Shown here piece after piece: positions 1 to 6,376 of a DNA stretch of 39,743 nucleotides. The notes beneath the pieces are model-generated. The model ran no database searches. It was not told the origin of the DNA and worked only from the letters and a program-made list of their open reading frames with translations. Origin of the DNA: Anthropogastromicrobium aceti (GTDB lineage Bacteria > Bacillota > Clostridia > Lachnospirales > Lachnospiraceae). The position numbers and the translations under genes were made by a program. How positions within the stretch are numbered: the first letter of the stretch is position 1; the number at the start of each line of letters is the position of its first letter. The stretch lies in NCBI RefSeq assembly GCF_025567095.1, contig NZ_JAOQJH010000030.1; one strand, 5' to 3'.

Positions 1-1
1 T

Positions 2-175
2 ATTGTGTCTATATTAAAACAACACAGTACTTACTTATCTTGGCAGCAACATTCTGCCCTGTTAGAACAACATTACTGGAAAAAGCATGTTCTATGGTCA
101 GACAGCTATTTTGCAGCGTCTATTGGCACCGTATCACAAGCAGTTATAGAACGATATATTGAAAACCAAGGATAA
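2..175 (+). pseudogene. tnpA: IS200/IS605-family transposase TnpA, C-terminal part
   Basis: An open frame entering from the left edge and ending at TAA 173-175 encodes the last 57 residues of a Y1-type HUH transposase. It contains the conserved SYFAASIG segment and the final helix ending YIENQ. In TnpA of IS608 this helix carries the catalytic tyrosine and, four residues later, a metal-binding glutamine; the same Y-x3-Q spacing is seen here. These enzymes move single-stranded DNA without terminal inverted repeats. The 5' part is outside the window, so whether the gene is intact cannot be judged. Confidence 0.85.
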
Positions 176-245
176 TATTTCTTAAACGACCAGCTTTTCA
201 TTCAAAACGGAAAGATCAAAATGATCTCAAGCCACATTACAAAAT

Positions 246-262
246 CGCCCCTAAATGGGGCG
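246..262. repeat. Subterminal hairpin at the IS200/IS605 right end
   Basis: A 6-bp stem, CGCCCC and GGGGCG, with a TAAAT loop lies about 70 bp after the TnpA stop. IS200/IS605 elements have a small subterminal hairpin at each end that TnpA binds, and this is the expected position for the right one. The cleavage site itself was not identified. Confidence 0.5.
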
Positions 263-282
263 GTGAATTAAGAAAACATTTT

Positions 283-330
283 AGCAAGGAACGGTGTAGC
301 CAAACGGCTATGCCGTTCTTTGCTGTTTTT
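283..330 (+). terminator. Stem-loop with T-tract between the IS and the recombinase
   Basis: A long imperfect hairpin pairs 283-301 with 306-324 around a 4-nt AAAC loop and is followed on the plus strand by GTTTTT. It overlaps the last codons of the minus-strand recombinase. It would stop rightward transcription from the IS into the ICE. It could also mark the ICE end region. Confidence 0.5.
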
Positions 331-2077
331 CCGTTGTATTTTGGGCTTTTTCTTTCGCCCGTTCAAAATCAAATGCACCGATGAAGTTGTATACAATCGT
401 GATTTCCCTTGTCTTGGATTTTTTGTCGGTATGGGAAACTTCGATACGGTCTATAAACTCCCGTAGCATAGCAGCGTCAAGCTGCTGCATATCGGTGTAC
501 TTCTTTACCGCGCTGATAAACGCTTTAACGTTGGTCTTTTGTTTTTCCTGCTGCTTGATTTCTTCCCGTAGCACTTCTGCCATAGCTTTTAGATTGCTCT
601 GCTCCAATTCGTAATCATGGGACATTTTGATAAACCGTTCGTCAGACAATTTCCCGGTTACATTGTCCTCATATAAATGCTTAAACAGATTATCCAACTC
701 GGCAATACGGGTTTCAGCTTTGGAAAGTGTTTCGCGCTTGCGGGAAAACTCTGCGTCGCGCTCTCGCAAACGGCTGTCTGCTGCTTCCTGCACAAACTCG
801 GCTTCATGCTCTGTTACATAGTCGATTGCTTCCCGTAGGTTTTTCAAAACGATTTCATACAGAACAACATTTTTGATTGAATGGGTCGTACACAAGTCTT
901 TGCCTTTCCGATAGGTTGAACAGATAAAATACTTCTGTTCTTCGGTGAAGTTCGTTGCTCGGCATTGATACATTTTACCGCCGCACTCTGCACAATAAAG
1001 CAGCCCGGAGAAAATACCCATATCGCCCATTTTGGTGGGGCGGCGGCGGGATTTGCGTATGTTCTGCACAATGAGAAATACACTTTCCTCTACAATCGGC
1101 GGCTGCGTGTTCTCAAAGATCACCCATTCGGACGGGTCGTTCCACAACTTCTTTTTGCTCTTGTAGGATTGCTTTCGGGTCTTGAAGTTTACGGTATGCC
1201 CTAAATACTCTATCTTTTCAAGCATACGGGAAACCGTTTCATTCGTCCACTTGTACGGGTTTGCCCCCGGCTTCGGCTTGTTGCCGACTTTCATACCCTT
1301 TGACAACCAATAGAAAGTAGGATTGAGGATTTCGCTTTTCTCTAACCATTTTGCAATTTGTGTCGGTCCCATGCCGGAAACGCACAATGCGAAAATCTGC
1401 TGCACAACGGCTGCGGCTTCCTCGTCAATAATCCACTTCTTTTTGTTGTCGGGGTCTTTCATATAGCCATAAGGCGGGATTGTAGTAAGGTGTTCGCCGG
1501 ATTTTCCCTTTGATTGCCAAGTAGCGCGTATCTTCTTTGAAGTATCGCGGGCATACATTTCGTTGAACACGTTGCGGATTGCGGTAAACTCGTTTTCGCC
1601 CCGCGTACTGTCAACTCCGTCATTAACCGTGACAAAATGCACGCCAAAATCGGGGAACAGCATATCGGTGTAGAAACCGACTTGCAGATAATCACGCCCG
1701 AAACGGGACATATCTTTGACGATAACGCGCTTGATTTTTCCAGCTTTTATATCGGCAAGCATACGTTGAAATCCGGGGCGGTTGAAGTTTGTACCGGAAT
1801 ACCCGTCGTCCTCGTCATAATGTCGATAAGCGGTAATTCCATGCTCCCGGCAGTACCGTTCCAATATCTTCTTTTGGTTGGCAATACTGTTGCTCTCACC
1901 CTCTAATTTGTCCTCTTGTGAAAGGCGTTCATATAAAGCCGTTATGCCCTCGTCCTGCGCTTCCTGCTGCTGATCGCGCACATAGAATTGCAAAACATTA
2001 TTTGAAATGGCTTCGCGGACTTCTTCGCTTAACACTTTGGGGACAGCAATCTGCTGAAAAGAAAAGGTCTTTGTCAT
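308..2077 (-). CDS. Large serine recombinase (TnpX type), ICE integrase
   Basis: This 589-residue protein should integrate and excise the element by serine recombination. The N-terminal resolvase domain starts after a ~45-residue extension. The nucleophile lies in ALYERLSQED (about residue 53), followed by the typical GYSGTNFNRPGF and KDMSRFGRDYLQVG segments. A recombinase domain follows, then a zinc ribbon (CAECGGKMYQC with a later Cys pair) and a long coiled coil in the C-terminal DUF4368-like region. ATG at 2077 is chosen because AAGGTGGTGA lies 6 nt upstream; a GTG two codons earlier is possible. The start overlaps the stop of the upstream recombinase-like gene in an ATGA arrangement, so the two are translationally coupled. 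The unusual N-terminal extension is not assigned. Confidence 0.92.
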   Translation of the reverse strand: MTKTFSFQQIAVPKVLSEEVREAISNNVLQFYVRDQQQEAQDEGITALYERLSQEDKLEGESNSIANQKKILERYCREHGITAYRHYDEDDGYSGTNFNRPGFQRMLADIKAGKIKRVIVKDMSRFGRDYLQVGFYTDMLFPDFGVHFVTVNDGVDSTRGENEFTAIRNVFNEMYARDTSKKIRATWQSKGKSGEHLTTIPPYGYMKDPDNKKKWIIDEEAAAVVQQIFALCVSGMGPTQIAKWLEKSEILNPTFYWLSKGMKVGNKPKPGANPYKWTNETVSRMLEKIEYLGHTVNFKTRKQSYKSKKKLWNDPSEWVIFENTQPPIVEESVFLIVQNIRKSRRRPTKMGDMGIFSGLLYCAECGGKMYQCRATNFTEEQKYFICSTYRKGKDLCTTHSIKNVVLYEIVLKNLREAIDYVTEHEAEFVQEAADSRLRERDAEFSRKRETLSKAETRIAELDNLFKHLYEDNVTGKLSDERFIKMSHDYELEQSNLKAMAEVLREEIKQQEKQKTNVKAFISAVKKYTDMQQLDAAMLREFIDRIEVSHTDKKSKTREITIVYNFIGAFDFERAKEKAQNTTEKQQRTA

Positions 2078-2472
2078 TTGCACTCACCACCTTTCGCGGC
2101 AAGTGCAGCATATAGCTGTCTGTTCCAATCCAGCGTTGCATGGTCGCCGTTGATTGTTTCCAGAGAAATGCCCGTAGAAACGGCGTAATCTGCAAAAGCA
2201 AGCACATCTAAACTGTTACGGGAAATACGGTCAAGGCTCGTAGCAACGATTTTACTAATGCGCCCGTCGCTCATATCCTGCTGCATGAGGGAAAATGCGG
2301 GACGGTTAAAGTTCAAACCGTTATAACCGTTATCCACATACAGCGCAAAGGCGGCAATCCCGTTTTGGCTTGCGTGGTAAAGAAGTTTTTGCATTTGATT
2401 GTCAAGGTACAAAGTATCTATTTGTTGCGCCGCACGAAAATAGTATGCGGTCAATTTATCCGACTGTTTCAT
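2074..2472 (-). CDS. Resolvase-domain protein lacking the catalytic serine
   Basis: This 132-residue protein is a stand-alone serine-recombinase N-terminal domain. It aligns with the start of its downstream partner (TAYYFRAAQ against TALYERLSQ; GYNGLNFNRPAF against GYSGTNFNRPGF; TSLDRISRNSLDV against KDMSRFGRDYLQV). The position of the catalytic serine is alanine, and there is no recombinase or zinc-ribbon domain. It should be unable to cut DNA and may act as an accessory or regulatory subunit of the large recombinase through the resolvase dimer interface (inference). AGGAGG lies 4 nt before the ATG. It is the first gene of a two-gene operon with the integrase. Confidence 0.8.
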   Translation of the reverse strand: MKQSDKLTAYYFRAAQQIDTLYLDNQMQKLLYHASQNGIAAFALYVDNGYNGLNFNRPAFSLMQQDMSDGRISKIVATSLDRISRNSLDVLAFADYAVSTGISLETINGDHATLDWNRQLYAALAAKGGECK

Positions 2473-2513
2473 GTTACCTCCTATTCCGACAGCCGGACAA
2501 ACAGGTTATATGT

Positions 2514-2519
2514 ATTATA
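2514..2519 (-). promoter_or_regulatory. -10 box of the recombinase operon promoter
   Basis: A perfect TATAAT on the minus strand, in the context GTGGTATAAT, lies about 40 bp upstream of the 132-residue gene. No good -35 box is seen at 17 bp. Imperfect inverted repeats (CAGCCGGAC against GTCCGTCTG) flank it. A similar -10 flanked by an inverted repeat lies before the IME1 recombinase. Confidence 0.5.
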
Positions 2520-2564
2520 CCACAAAACCCGTCGTCCGTCTGCAATAGGATTACATTTTCGGCA

Positions 2565-2735
2565 TTATACCGGGCTTTTTCCCCGGTTTAAGTCATTATG
2601 GATTAAGCGGCGTACCTTTGTCGCGGCGTCCTCTTTTACACCGTCCTTAACAACGGCTTTGACAATATAGGTAATATCCCCGATTTTGTATTCGCGCACA
2701 ACCGGTGATTTTGTTGTTTGCTTTGTTTGTTCCAT
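2565..2735 (-). CDS. tnpW: Transposon-encoded protein TnpW
   Basis: A 56-residue protein with the TnpW-family pattern: a short polar N-terminus, a central VREYKIGDITYIVKAVV strand region and a C-terminal ATKVRRLIHND helix. AGGGGGA precedes the ATG at a normal distance. TnpW proteins are encoded beside TnpX-type serine recombinases in clostridial elements; their function is not established, though their size and position suggest a role in regulating recombination. It sits directly upstream of the recombinase operon. Recognition is from the family pattern and position. Confidence 0.75.
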   Translation of the reverse strand: MEQTKQTTKSPVVREYKIGDITYIVKAVVKDGVKEDAATKVRRLIHNDLNRGKSPV

Positions 2736-2752
2736 AATGTAAAATCCCCCTT

Positions 2753-3212
2753 TCGTGGGATAACAAAAAGATTAAAAATGAAAGGCAGAAACGAACGGCT
2801 GTCAGCGGCAGCACCGCGGGAGTTTCACCCCTGCTCATTTAAGGCAGCTTTACCCAATGCCTGCGACGCTCTTAACGCTCGGACTATGGCTATAAAGGCG
2901 TTTTGTCCCGCCTATATGTCGTTGCCCACAAGCTGCTAAACCTGTTTTGCAGCGCGGTATTTCTCGCTCGACTTTCCCTGTGTGAAAAGCTGTCCTGGCG
3001 TACCCGCTGTTCGGCTCGATATAAGCGGTATGTATTCGTTTGCCTGTTATACTGCACCGCCGTTATCTTGCGGGCTTTCTTTATCAAGGAACAATAAGGC
3101 TTTGTCGGCCTGCAAAAGCACATCAACAGCGGATATGCTTTTACGGAACGACAAACAGCCCATAACGGGAAGCGTGGAAAGGGGTACACGCTCCCCGCAT
3201 GGGCTTAAAGAG
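2753..3212. other. About 460 bp with no convincing gene
   Basis: No frame here has both a credible start and protein-like content. On the minus strand one frame starting near 3164 looks protein-like in composition but contains in-frame TAA, TAG, TAG and TGA codons, so it may be a decayed gene. A strong stem-loop at 3157-3205 closes the region on its right side. It separates the HTH/sigma operon from tnpW and could hold a promoter or a structured leader. Confidence 0.4.
3157..3205 (-). terminator. Long stem-loop downstream of the HTH gene
   Basis: AGCCCAT (3157-3163) pairs with ATGGGCT (3199-3205), and AGCGTG (3171-3176) pairs with CACGCT (3187-3192) inside it. It starts 8 bp after the HTH gene stop. 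No long U-tract follows on either strand, so it may be an RNA-stabilizing or processing structure rather than a simple terminator. Confidence 0.45.
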
Positions 3213-3455
3213 TTAGCCTACATGAAACGCAAGAGTGCGGGTAATAAGGCGCACTTGCAGCCTGTTACGCATTTCTTCGTCCACATAGGAGTAAGTATTG
3301 CCCGCGTCGTCTTTCAGCGTTCGGGTACAAAGTTTCGCTATGTAACCCCCGTAATGCTTCAAGATCGCGCACATGGCGTTTGTGTCGCCGTTTGCCGCTG
3401 CGGAAATGACAGGGAACGGCAACAGATTTTCAGATTTCCTAACGGTGTTCATCAT
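3213..3455 (-). CDS. HTH_16-type regulator (Tn916 Orf8-like)
   Basis: This 80-residue protein has the helix-turn-helix_16 pattern found in Tn916 Orf8-like proteins: FPVISAAANGDTNAMCAILKHYGGYIAKL near the N-terminus and a C-terminal DEEMRNRLQVRLITRTLAF helix. It overlaps the end of the sigma-factor gene by 17 bp in another frame, so the two are co-translated. In Tn916-like elements this pair helps control conjugation and excision genes. Two adjacent ATG codons are available; the first is used here. Confidence 0.8.
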   Translation of the reverse strand: MMNTVRKSENLLPFPVISAAANGDTNAMCAILKHYGGYIAKLCTRTLKDDAGNTYSYVDEEMRNRLQVRLITRTLAFHVG

Positions 3456-3876
3456 CTGCTTTTCCCTCCAAATACTGTTTGATCTTCGCAAGCGCGGATT
3501 TCCTATGCCGGAAAACCGTCGTGCGTACAACATTCAGCAGTTCGCCAATTTCCGCGTCGCTCATATCCAAGAAGTAGGACAAGAGAACAATATCGCGTTT
3601 CCTTTCGGGCAGAGCGTTAAGGGCTTCGGCAAGCAGTTCATTTTTGACGAGTACATCAAAGCCGGACACTTGAAAACGGTAATAATCGCTTTCGTATTCG
3701 TCCGTCGTGAAAAGCTGTGCGAGTTCGCTTTCGCTCAAATCCGAAAAAGTTACTTCGCGGGCTGCGCGTTTCGCAAGGGTGCGGCGGTAGCTTTTCGCTT
3801 CGCCTACCAACGTTTTCTTTGCCAATGCGTCATACTGATGTTGTATTCTTTCTTTGTCGGAAGAAGATAGCTCCAT
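3439..3876 (-). CDS. Sigma-70-like factor (Tn916 Orf7-like)
   Basis: A 145-residue protein. The C-terminal ~60 residues form a sigma region 4: LPERKRDIVLLSYFLDMSD followed by AEIGELLNVVRTTVFRHR, a helix-turn-helix for -35 recognition. The N-terminus is short and does not resemble a full region 2. The ATG at 3876 follows GGAGG by 8 nt and is preferred over an upstream GTG. It heads a pair with the HTH_16 gene. Tn916 Orf7 and Orf8 form the equivalent module and regulate element transfer. Expression probably depends on the promoter at 4239-4266. Confidence 0.85.
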   Translation of the reverse strand: MELSSSDKERIQHQYDALAKKTLVGEAKSYRRTLAKRAAREVTFSDLSESELAQLFTTDEYESDYYRFQVSGFDVLVKNELLAEALNALPERKRDIVLLSYFLDMSDAEIGELLNVVRTTVFRHRKSALAKIKQYLEGKADDEHR

Positions 3877-4001
3877 AGAGTTCACCTCCTTCCCGCGTGG
3901 AGTAGAGGACGGGAGTTAAAGGCTTGTCCTCTCTGCCCCTTTCGCTCTGTACCCGTTCGGGAGATGGCTCTTTGTTGCTCCTTTCAAAAATATATTGAAA
4001 T

Positions 4002-4039
4002 AAACAAAATGCGCCCGCCCGCAAGACGCGGACGAGCGC
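4002..4039 (-). terminator. Terminator-like hairpin between the small ORF and sigma gene
   Basis: GCGCCCGCCCGC (4011-4022) pairs with GCGGACGAGCGC (4028-4039), two mismatches, loop AAGAC. On the minus strand it is followed by ATTTTGTTT. It lies between the promoter at 4239-4266 and the sigma gene, so it may attenuate sigma-factor expression. Confidence 0.5.
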
Positions 4040-4059
4040 AAAGGAATTGTGAGCAATAT

Positions 4060-4167
4060 TTAGATGTACTGACAGTTCGTATTCATAGCCGGAATATCCC
4101 GCTGGCGGGTAATGGCTTTTTTTGACCGCAAAGCATTAGGCGGGTTACAGTAAATAAAAATAGACAC
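4060..4167 (-). CDS. Small 35-residue protein upstream of the sigma gene
   Basis: A GTG-started frame of 35 codons begins 7 nt after a strong GGGAGG site and lies 72 bp downstream of a good promoter. It encodes a basic peptide containing YCNPPNALRSKKAITRQRD. It lies in front of the terminator-like hairpin and the sigma gene, so it could be a leader peptide coupling translation to attenuation, as occurs ahead of Tn916 regulatory genes (inference). No family is recognized with certainty. The ribosome-binding site is the main evidence. Confidence 0.5.
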   Translation of the reverse strand: MSIFIYCNPPNALRSKKAITRQRDIPAMNTNCQYI

Positions 4168-4238
4168 GACGATACCTCCCAGATACCGCCGTATCCTTAA
4201 AAAAGGGCGACTTTAATACACTACCCGCAATCCATTCT

Positions 4239-4266
4239 ATAATAGGGAACAGCGGCTTTTGCTCAA
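4239..4266 (-). promoter_or_regulatory. Sigma-A promoter for the small ORF/sigma/HTH operon
   Basis: Minus-strand TTGAGC (4266-4261), a 16-bp spacer, and TATTAT (4244-4239). It lies immediately after the terminator of the methyltransferase operon, so it starts a new transcription unit toward the sigma and HTH genes. Confidence 0.6.
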
Positions 4267-4270
4267 TATT

Positions 4271-4322
4271 AAATAAAAAAGCCGATAACACATAGGTTTT
4301 TTGACCTAATGCGTTATCGGCT
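4271..4322 (-). terminator. Rho-independent terminator of the methyltransferase operon
   Basis: AGCCGATAAC (4280-4289) pairs perfectly with GTTATCGGCT (4313-4322). An inner AGGT/ACCT helix extends the stem, and on the minus strand it is followed by TTTTTTATTT. It begins 24 bp after the methyltransferase stop. Confidence 0.9.
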
Positions 4323-4345
4323 CTGCGTCTATGCGTCTGGCACTT

Positions 4346-5332
4346 TTAATCATTTTTTTTGAATTTATTATATGTGTTAGCTAACTGTCCACAAGCCGCG
4401 TTAATCTCTCTGCCATGAGAAACTCTCATAGTAACTTCAAGTCCTGCTTGCTCTAATTGATGTTTGAATGCAACTATTTCCCGTTTCTGTGGTGCTTTAA
4501 TTCTTGAATTGCTTGTTGGGTTGTATTGTAACACGTTAATCATAACTTTTTTGCCCCGAAACCATTTTGCAAGTTGTCTTACATCTGAGGGCCGGTCATT
4601 TATACCCGGTAAAAGCAAATACGCAAAGACAATTTTGCGATTATGCCTTTCAGAATAGGATAAGGCTTGCTTAACAACATCTTCAATAGCATATATGCGC
4701 ATGTGAGGAATAATACGATTTCTTGCAGATTGTGTTGCTGCGTGTAAAGATATTGTCAACTGAATTTTAAGATGTTCCTCGCGCAATTTTTTTAATTGAT
4801 CGACCGGACCAACTGTTGATATGGTAATGCCGTCGGTTGGAAAGTTGAGCCCATATCTATCTCGGAGAATATGGATTGCTTTTATCAAGTTGTCATAATT
4901 GAATAAAGGCTCTCCCATACCCATAAAAACGATACGGTTTACTTTTCGACGCAACAATATAATCTGTTGTACGATTTCTGACGATGTTAGATTACGAACA
5001 AAGCCATTTCGCCCGGACTCACAAAAAATACAACCAACAGGACAACCGACTTGTGTGCTCACGCAAACAGTTCCACCATCTCGCCGCTTGATAAAAACCG
5101 TTTCAATGTATTTGTTGTCTTTCAGTTCGTAAACATACTTTTCAGTATCACTGCTTTTGTAAATATTTTTTACCAACATTGATAGATTTTTTTTGCGTGG
5201 TAATTGCTTATATAATTCTTTATATAAGGCTTTTGCTTCATTCTCGCCAATAACTTCCGACATTTCTTTGTAAGTAAATCCGTATGGATCATTCCGTACT
5301 TCCGCAGGCGTATATTTAGGTAAACGTTTCAT
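4346..5332 (-). CDS. RlmN/Cfr-like radical SAM methyltransferase
   Basis: A 328-residue radical SAM enzyme of the RlmN/Cfr family, which methylates an adenine of 23S rRNA (RlmN at C2 of A2503, Cfr at C8). The cluster motif CX3CX2C is C97, C101 and C104 in CVSTQVGCPVGCIFC; FMGMGEPLFNYDNL, ISLHAAT and LLPGIND follow. The second catalytic cysteine is C314 in NAACGQL. NPT in VLQYNPT matches Cfr rather than the NPF common in RlmN, but overall it looks distant from both. The gene is AT-rich against its neighbours and lies 16 bp after the KTR gene, downstream of a leader peptide and two stem-loops. This suggests an acquired, drug-inducible ribosome-modification gene. Whether it confers resistance is not shown by sequence. 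Confidence 0.85.
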   Translation of the reverse strand: MKRLPKYTPAEVRNDPYGFTYKEMSEVIGENEAKALYKELYKQLPRKKNLSMLVKNIYKSSDTEKYVYELKDNKYIETVFIKRRDGGTVCVSTQVGCPVGCIFCESGRNGFVRNLTSSEIVQQIILLRRKVNRIVFMGMGEPLFNYDNLIKAIHILRDRYGLNFPTDGITISTVGPVDQLKKLREEHLKIQLTISLHAATQSARNRIIPHMRIYAIEDVVKQALSYSERHNRKIVFAYLLLPGINDRPSDVRQLAKWFRGKKVMINVLQYNPTSNSRIKAPQKREIVAFKHQLEQAGLEVTMRVSHGREINAACGQLANTYNKFKKND

Positions 5333-5348
5333 TTTTATATCCTTTCTT

Positions 5349-5534
5349 CTAAATAATAAAAGTTTGTTTTTCTGTATTTTTGATTACAATCTCTAATTTT
5401 TCTACATCAATGATATGCGTCAATTTGCATTTAGGGCAGAAAAGAGGAAAATCTTTTAATACAGTATTATGAAATACTTGAACTCTCGTCTTTCCGTTAC
5501 AAATCGGACATTTTATCCAATATTTTTTAAGCAT
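5349..5534 (-). CDS. Cysteine-rich KTR zinc-ribbon protein
   Basis: A 61-residue protein with two CxxC pairs (CPICNGKTRV and FCPKCKL), a zinc ribbon of the cysteine-rich KTR family. These small proteins are usually encoded next to ribosome-protection tetracycline-resistance genes of the tet(M)/tet(O)/tet(W) type in Firmicutes elements. Here the neighbour is a radical SAM methyltransferase and no tet gene is present. Its function is unknown. It is the first full gene after the attenuator and is co-transcribed with the methyltransferase. Confidence 0.8.
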   Translation of the reverse strand: MLKKYWIKCPICNGKTRVQVFHNTVLKDFPLFCPKCKLTHIIDVEKLEIVIKNTEKQTFII

Positions 5535-5559
5535 TATATTTCACTCGTCCTTTTTACAC

Positions 5560-5604
5560 AAAAAAATGCAGGTCAATCCTCAACATGAGCATTGACCTGC
5601 ATTT
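5560..5604 (-). terminator. Attenuator terminator before the KTR gene
   Basis: A perfect 12-bp stem, ATGCAGGTCAAT (5566-5577) with ATTGACCTGCAT (5591-5602), loop of 13 nt, followed on the minus strand by TTTTTTTGTG. It lies between the promoter and the first structural gene, so transcription must read through it. This is the hallmark of a transcriptional attenuator. Confidence 0.85.
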
Positions 5605-5700
5605 ATAATGCACAGAGCAGTACAACAAAACTAAGGCATAGCTTGCACTATGTCTATACTATATCTATACGTCGTTAGTTTTTTGTATAGCATCCGCAAA

Positions 5701-5758
5701 ATAAGCATGACAAAAAAGCCCATGTTGAAAATGGGAAAATCCTTTTTTCAATGCTTAT
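5701..5758 (-). promoter_or_regulatory. Leader stem-loop next to the leader peptide
   Basis: ATAAGCAT (5701-5708) pairs perfectly with ATGCTTAT (5751-5758); inner helices AAAAAAG/CTTTTTT and CCCAT/ATGGG extend it. Its 5' arm on the RNA overlaps the last codons and stop of the leader peptide, so a ribosome stalled on the leader would unfold it. The inner arm leaves a CTTTTTT tract that can act as an early terminator. Confidence 0.75.
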
Positions 5759-5781
5759 CTAATACGCATGCTATGCAACAT
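5755..5781 (-). CDS. Leader peptide MLHSMRIR
   Basis: An 8-codon frame, MLHSMRIR then TAA, begins at ATG 5781 after a strong AAAGGAGGTGG site 6 nt away. It lies 35-60 bp after a consensus promoter and runs into the first leader stem-loop. Such short leaders control ribosome-targeting resistance genes (for example tet(M)-type and ABC-F genes) by ribosome stalling or slowed translation in the presence of the drug. The inducer cannot be told from sequence. Confidence 0.75.
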   Translation of the reverse strand: MLHSMRIR

Positions 5782-5809
5782 AAACGCCACCTCCTTTTAC
5801 ATACATTTT

Positions 5810-5838
5810 ATTTTATCAGAAAATCAGTCTACTGTCAA
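5810..5838 (-). promoter_or_regulatory. Consensus sigma-A promoter of the KTR/methyltransferase operon
   Basis: Minus-strand TTGACA (5838-5833), 17-bp spacer, TAAAAT (5815-5810). This is the best promoter in the window and drives the leader peptide 30-35 bp downstream. A strong constitutive promoter is typical of operons controlled by attenuation. Confidence 0.85.
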
Positions 5839-5925
5839 TACACAACAGGAAGTATTTAACCTAATGATATGAATTGTGTGGACATATCCAAAAAGAAAGG
5901 TGAACTGTAAAATGTAATAGGGTGA

Positions 5926-6288
5926 ATGAAAATGGCAAAAAGACCCGTACCATTGTACGACTTTAAGGCTTTCGGGGCAGCTATAAAAGCCGCGAGAAAT
6001 GAGCGCGGCGAGAGCCGGAAAAAGGTAAGCGACGAGTTATATATTTCCCCGCGCTACCTTACAAATATTGAGAACAAGGGGCAGCAACCGAGTTTACAGG
6101 TGTTCTATGACCTTGTAACACGGTATCATATTTCCGTCGATCAATTTTTCTTTCCGAACAAAAACGTGGAGAAATCTACCAATCGGCGGCAGCTTGACGC
6201 GCTGCTGGACGGTATGAGCGATAAGGGCATACGGATTGTAACCGCAACGGCAAGGGAAATTACGGAAGTCGAAAAGACAGAGGGCTAA
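5926..6288 (+). CDS. XRE-family transcriptional regulator
   Basis: A 120-residue protein with an N-terminal helix-turn-helix at about residues 12-65 (FGAAIKAARNERGESRKKVS, then YISPRYLTNIENKGQQPS) and a C-terminal dimerization-like helix. It is transcribed away from the methyltransferase operon and toward oriT, mobC and the relaxase, so it probably controls mobilization genes. ATG 5926 and the ATG two codons later are both possible starts; GGTG lies upstream of both. Confidence 0.85.
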   Translation: MKMAKRPVPLYDFKAFGAAIKAARNERGESRKKVSDELYISPRYLTNIENKGQQPSLQVFYDLVTRYHISVDQFFFPNKNVEKSTNRRQLDALLDGMSDKGIRIVTATAREITEVEKTEG

Positions 6289-6376
6289 CCTCTTTCATAC
6301 GGGAAATGCAGGATTGCAGCGCATGGCGGCTGCAATCTTTTTTTGCGCCCAAAATTGAGGGGACGCGCAACAAATA

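Noticed and set aside
4087..4123. A plus-strand hairpin followed by seven T residues
   Set aside because: No plus-strand gene leads into it, and it lies within the minus-strand 35-codon frame; probably coincidental.
5535..5925. A missing tetracycline-resistance gene was suspected from the KTR gene and leader
   Set aside because: No tet-like coding sequence or fragment is present anywhere in the window; only the association is seen.
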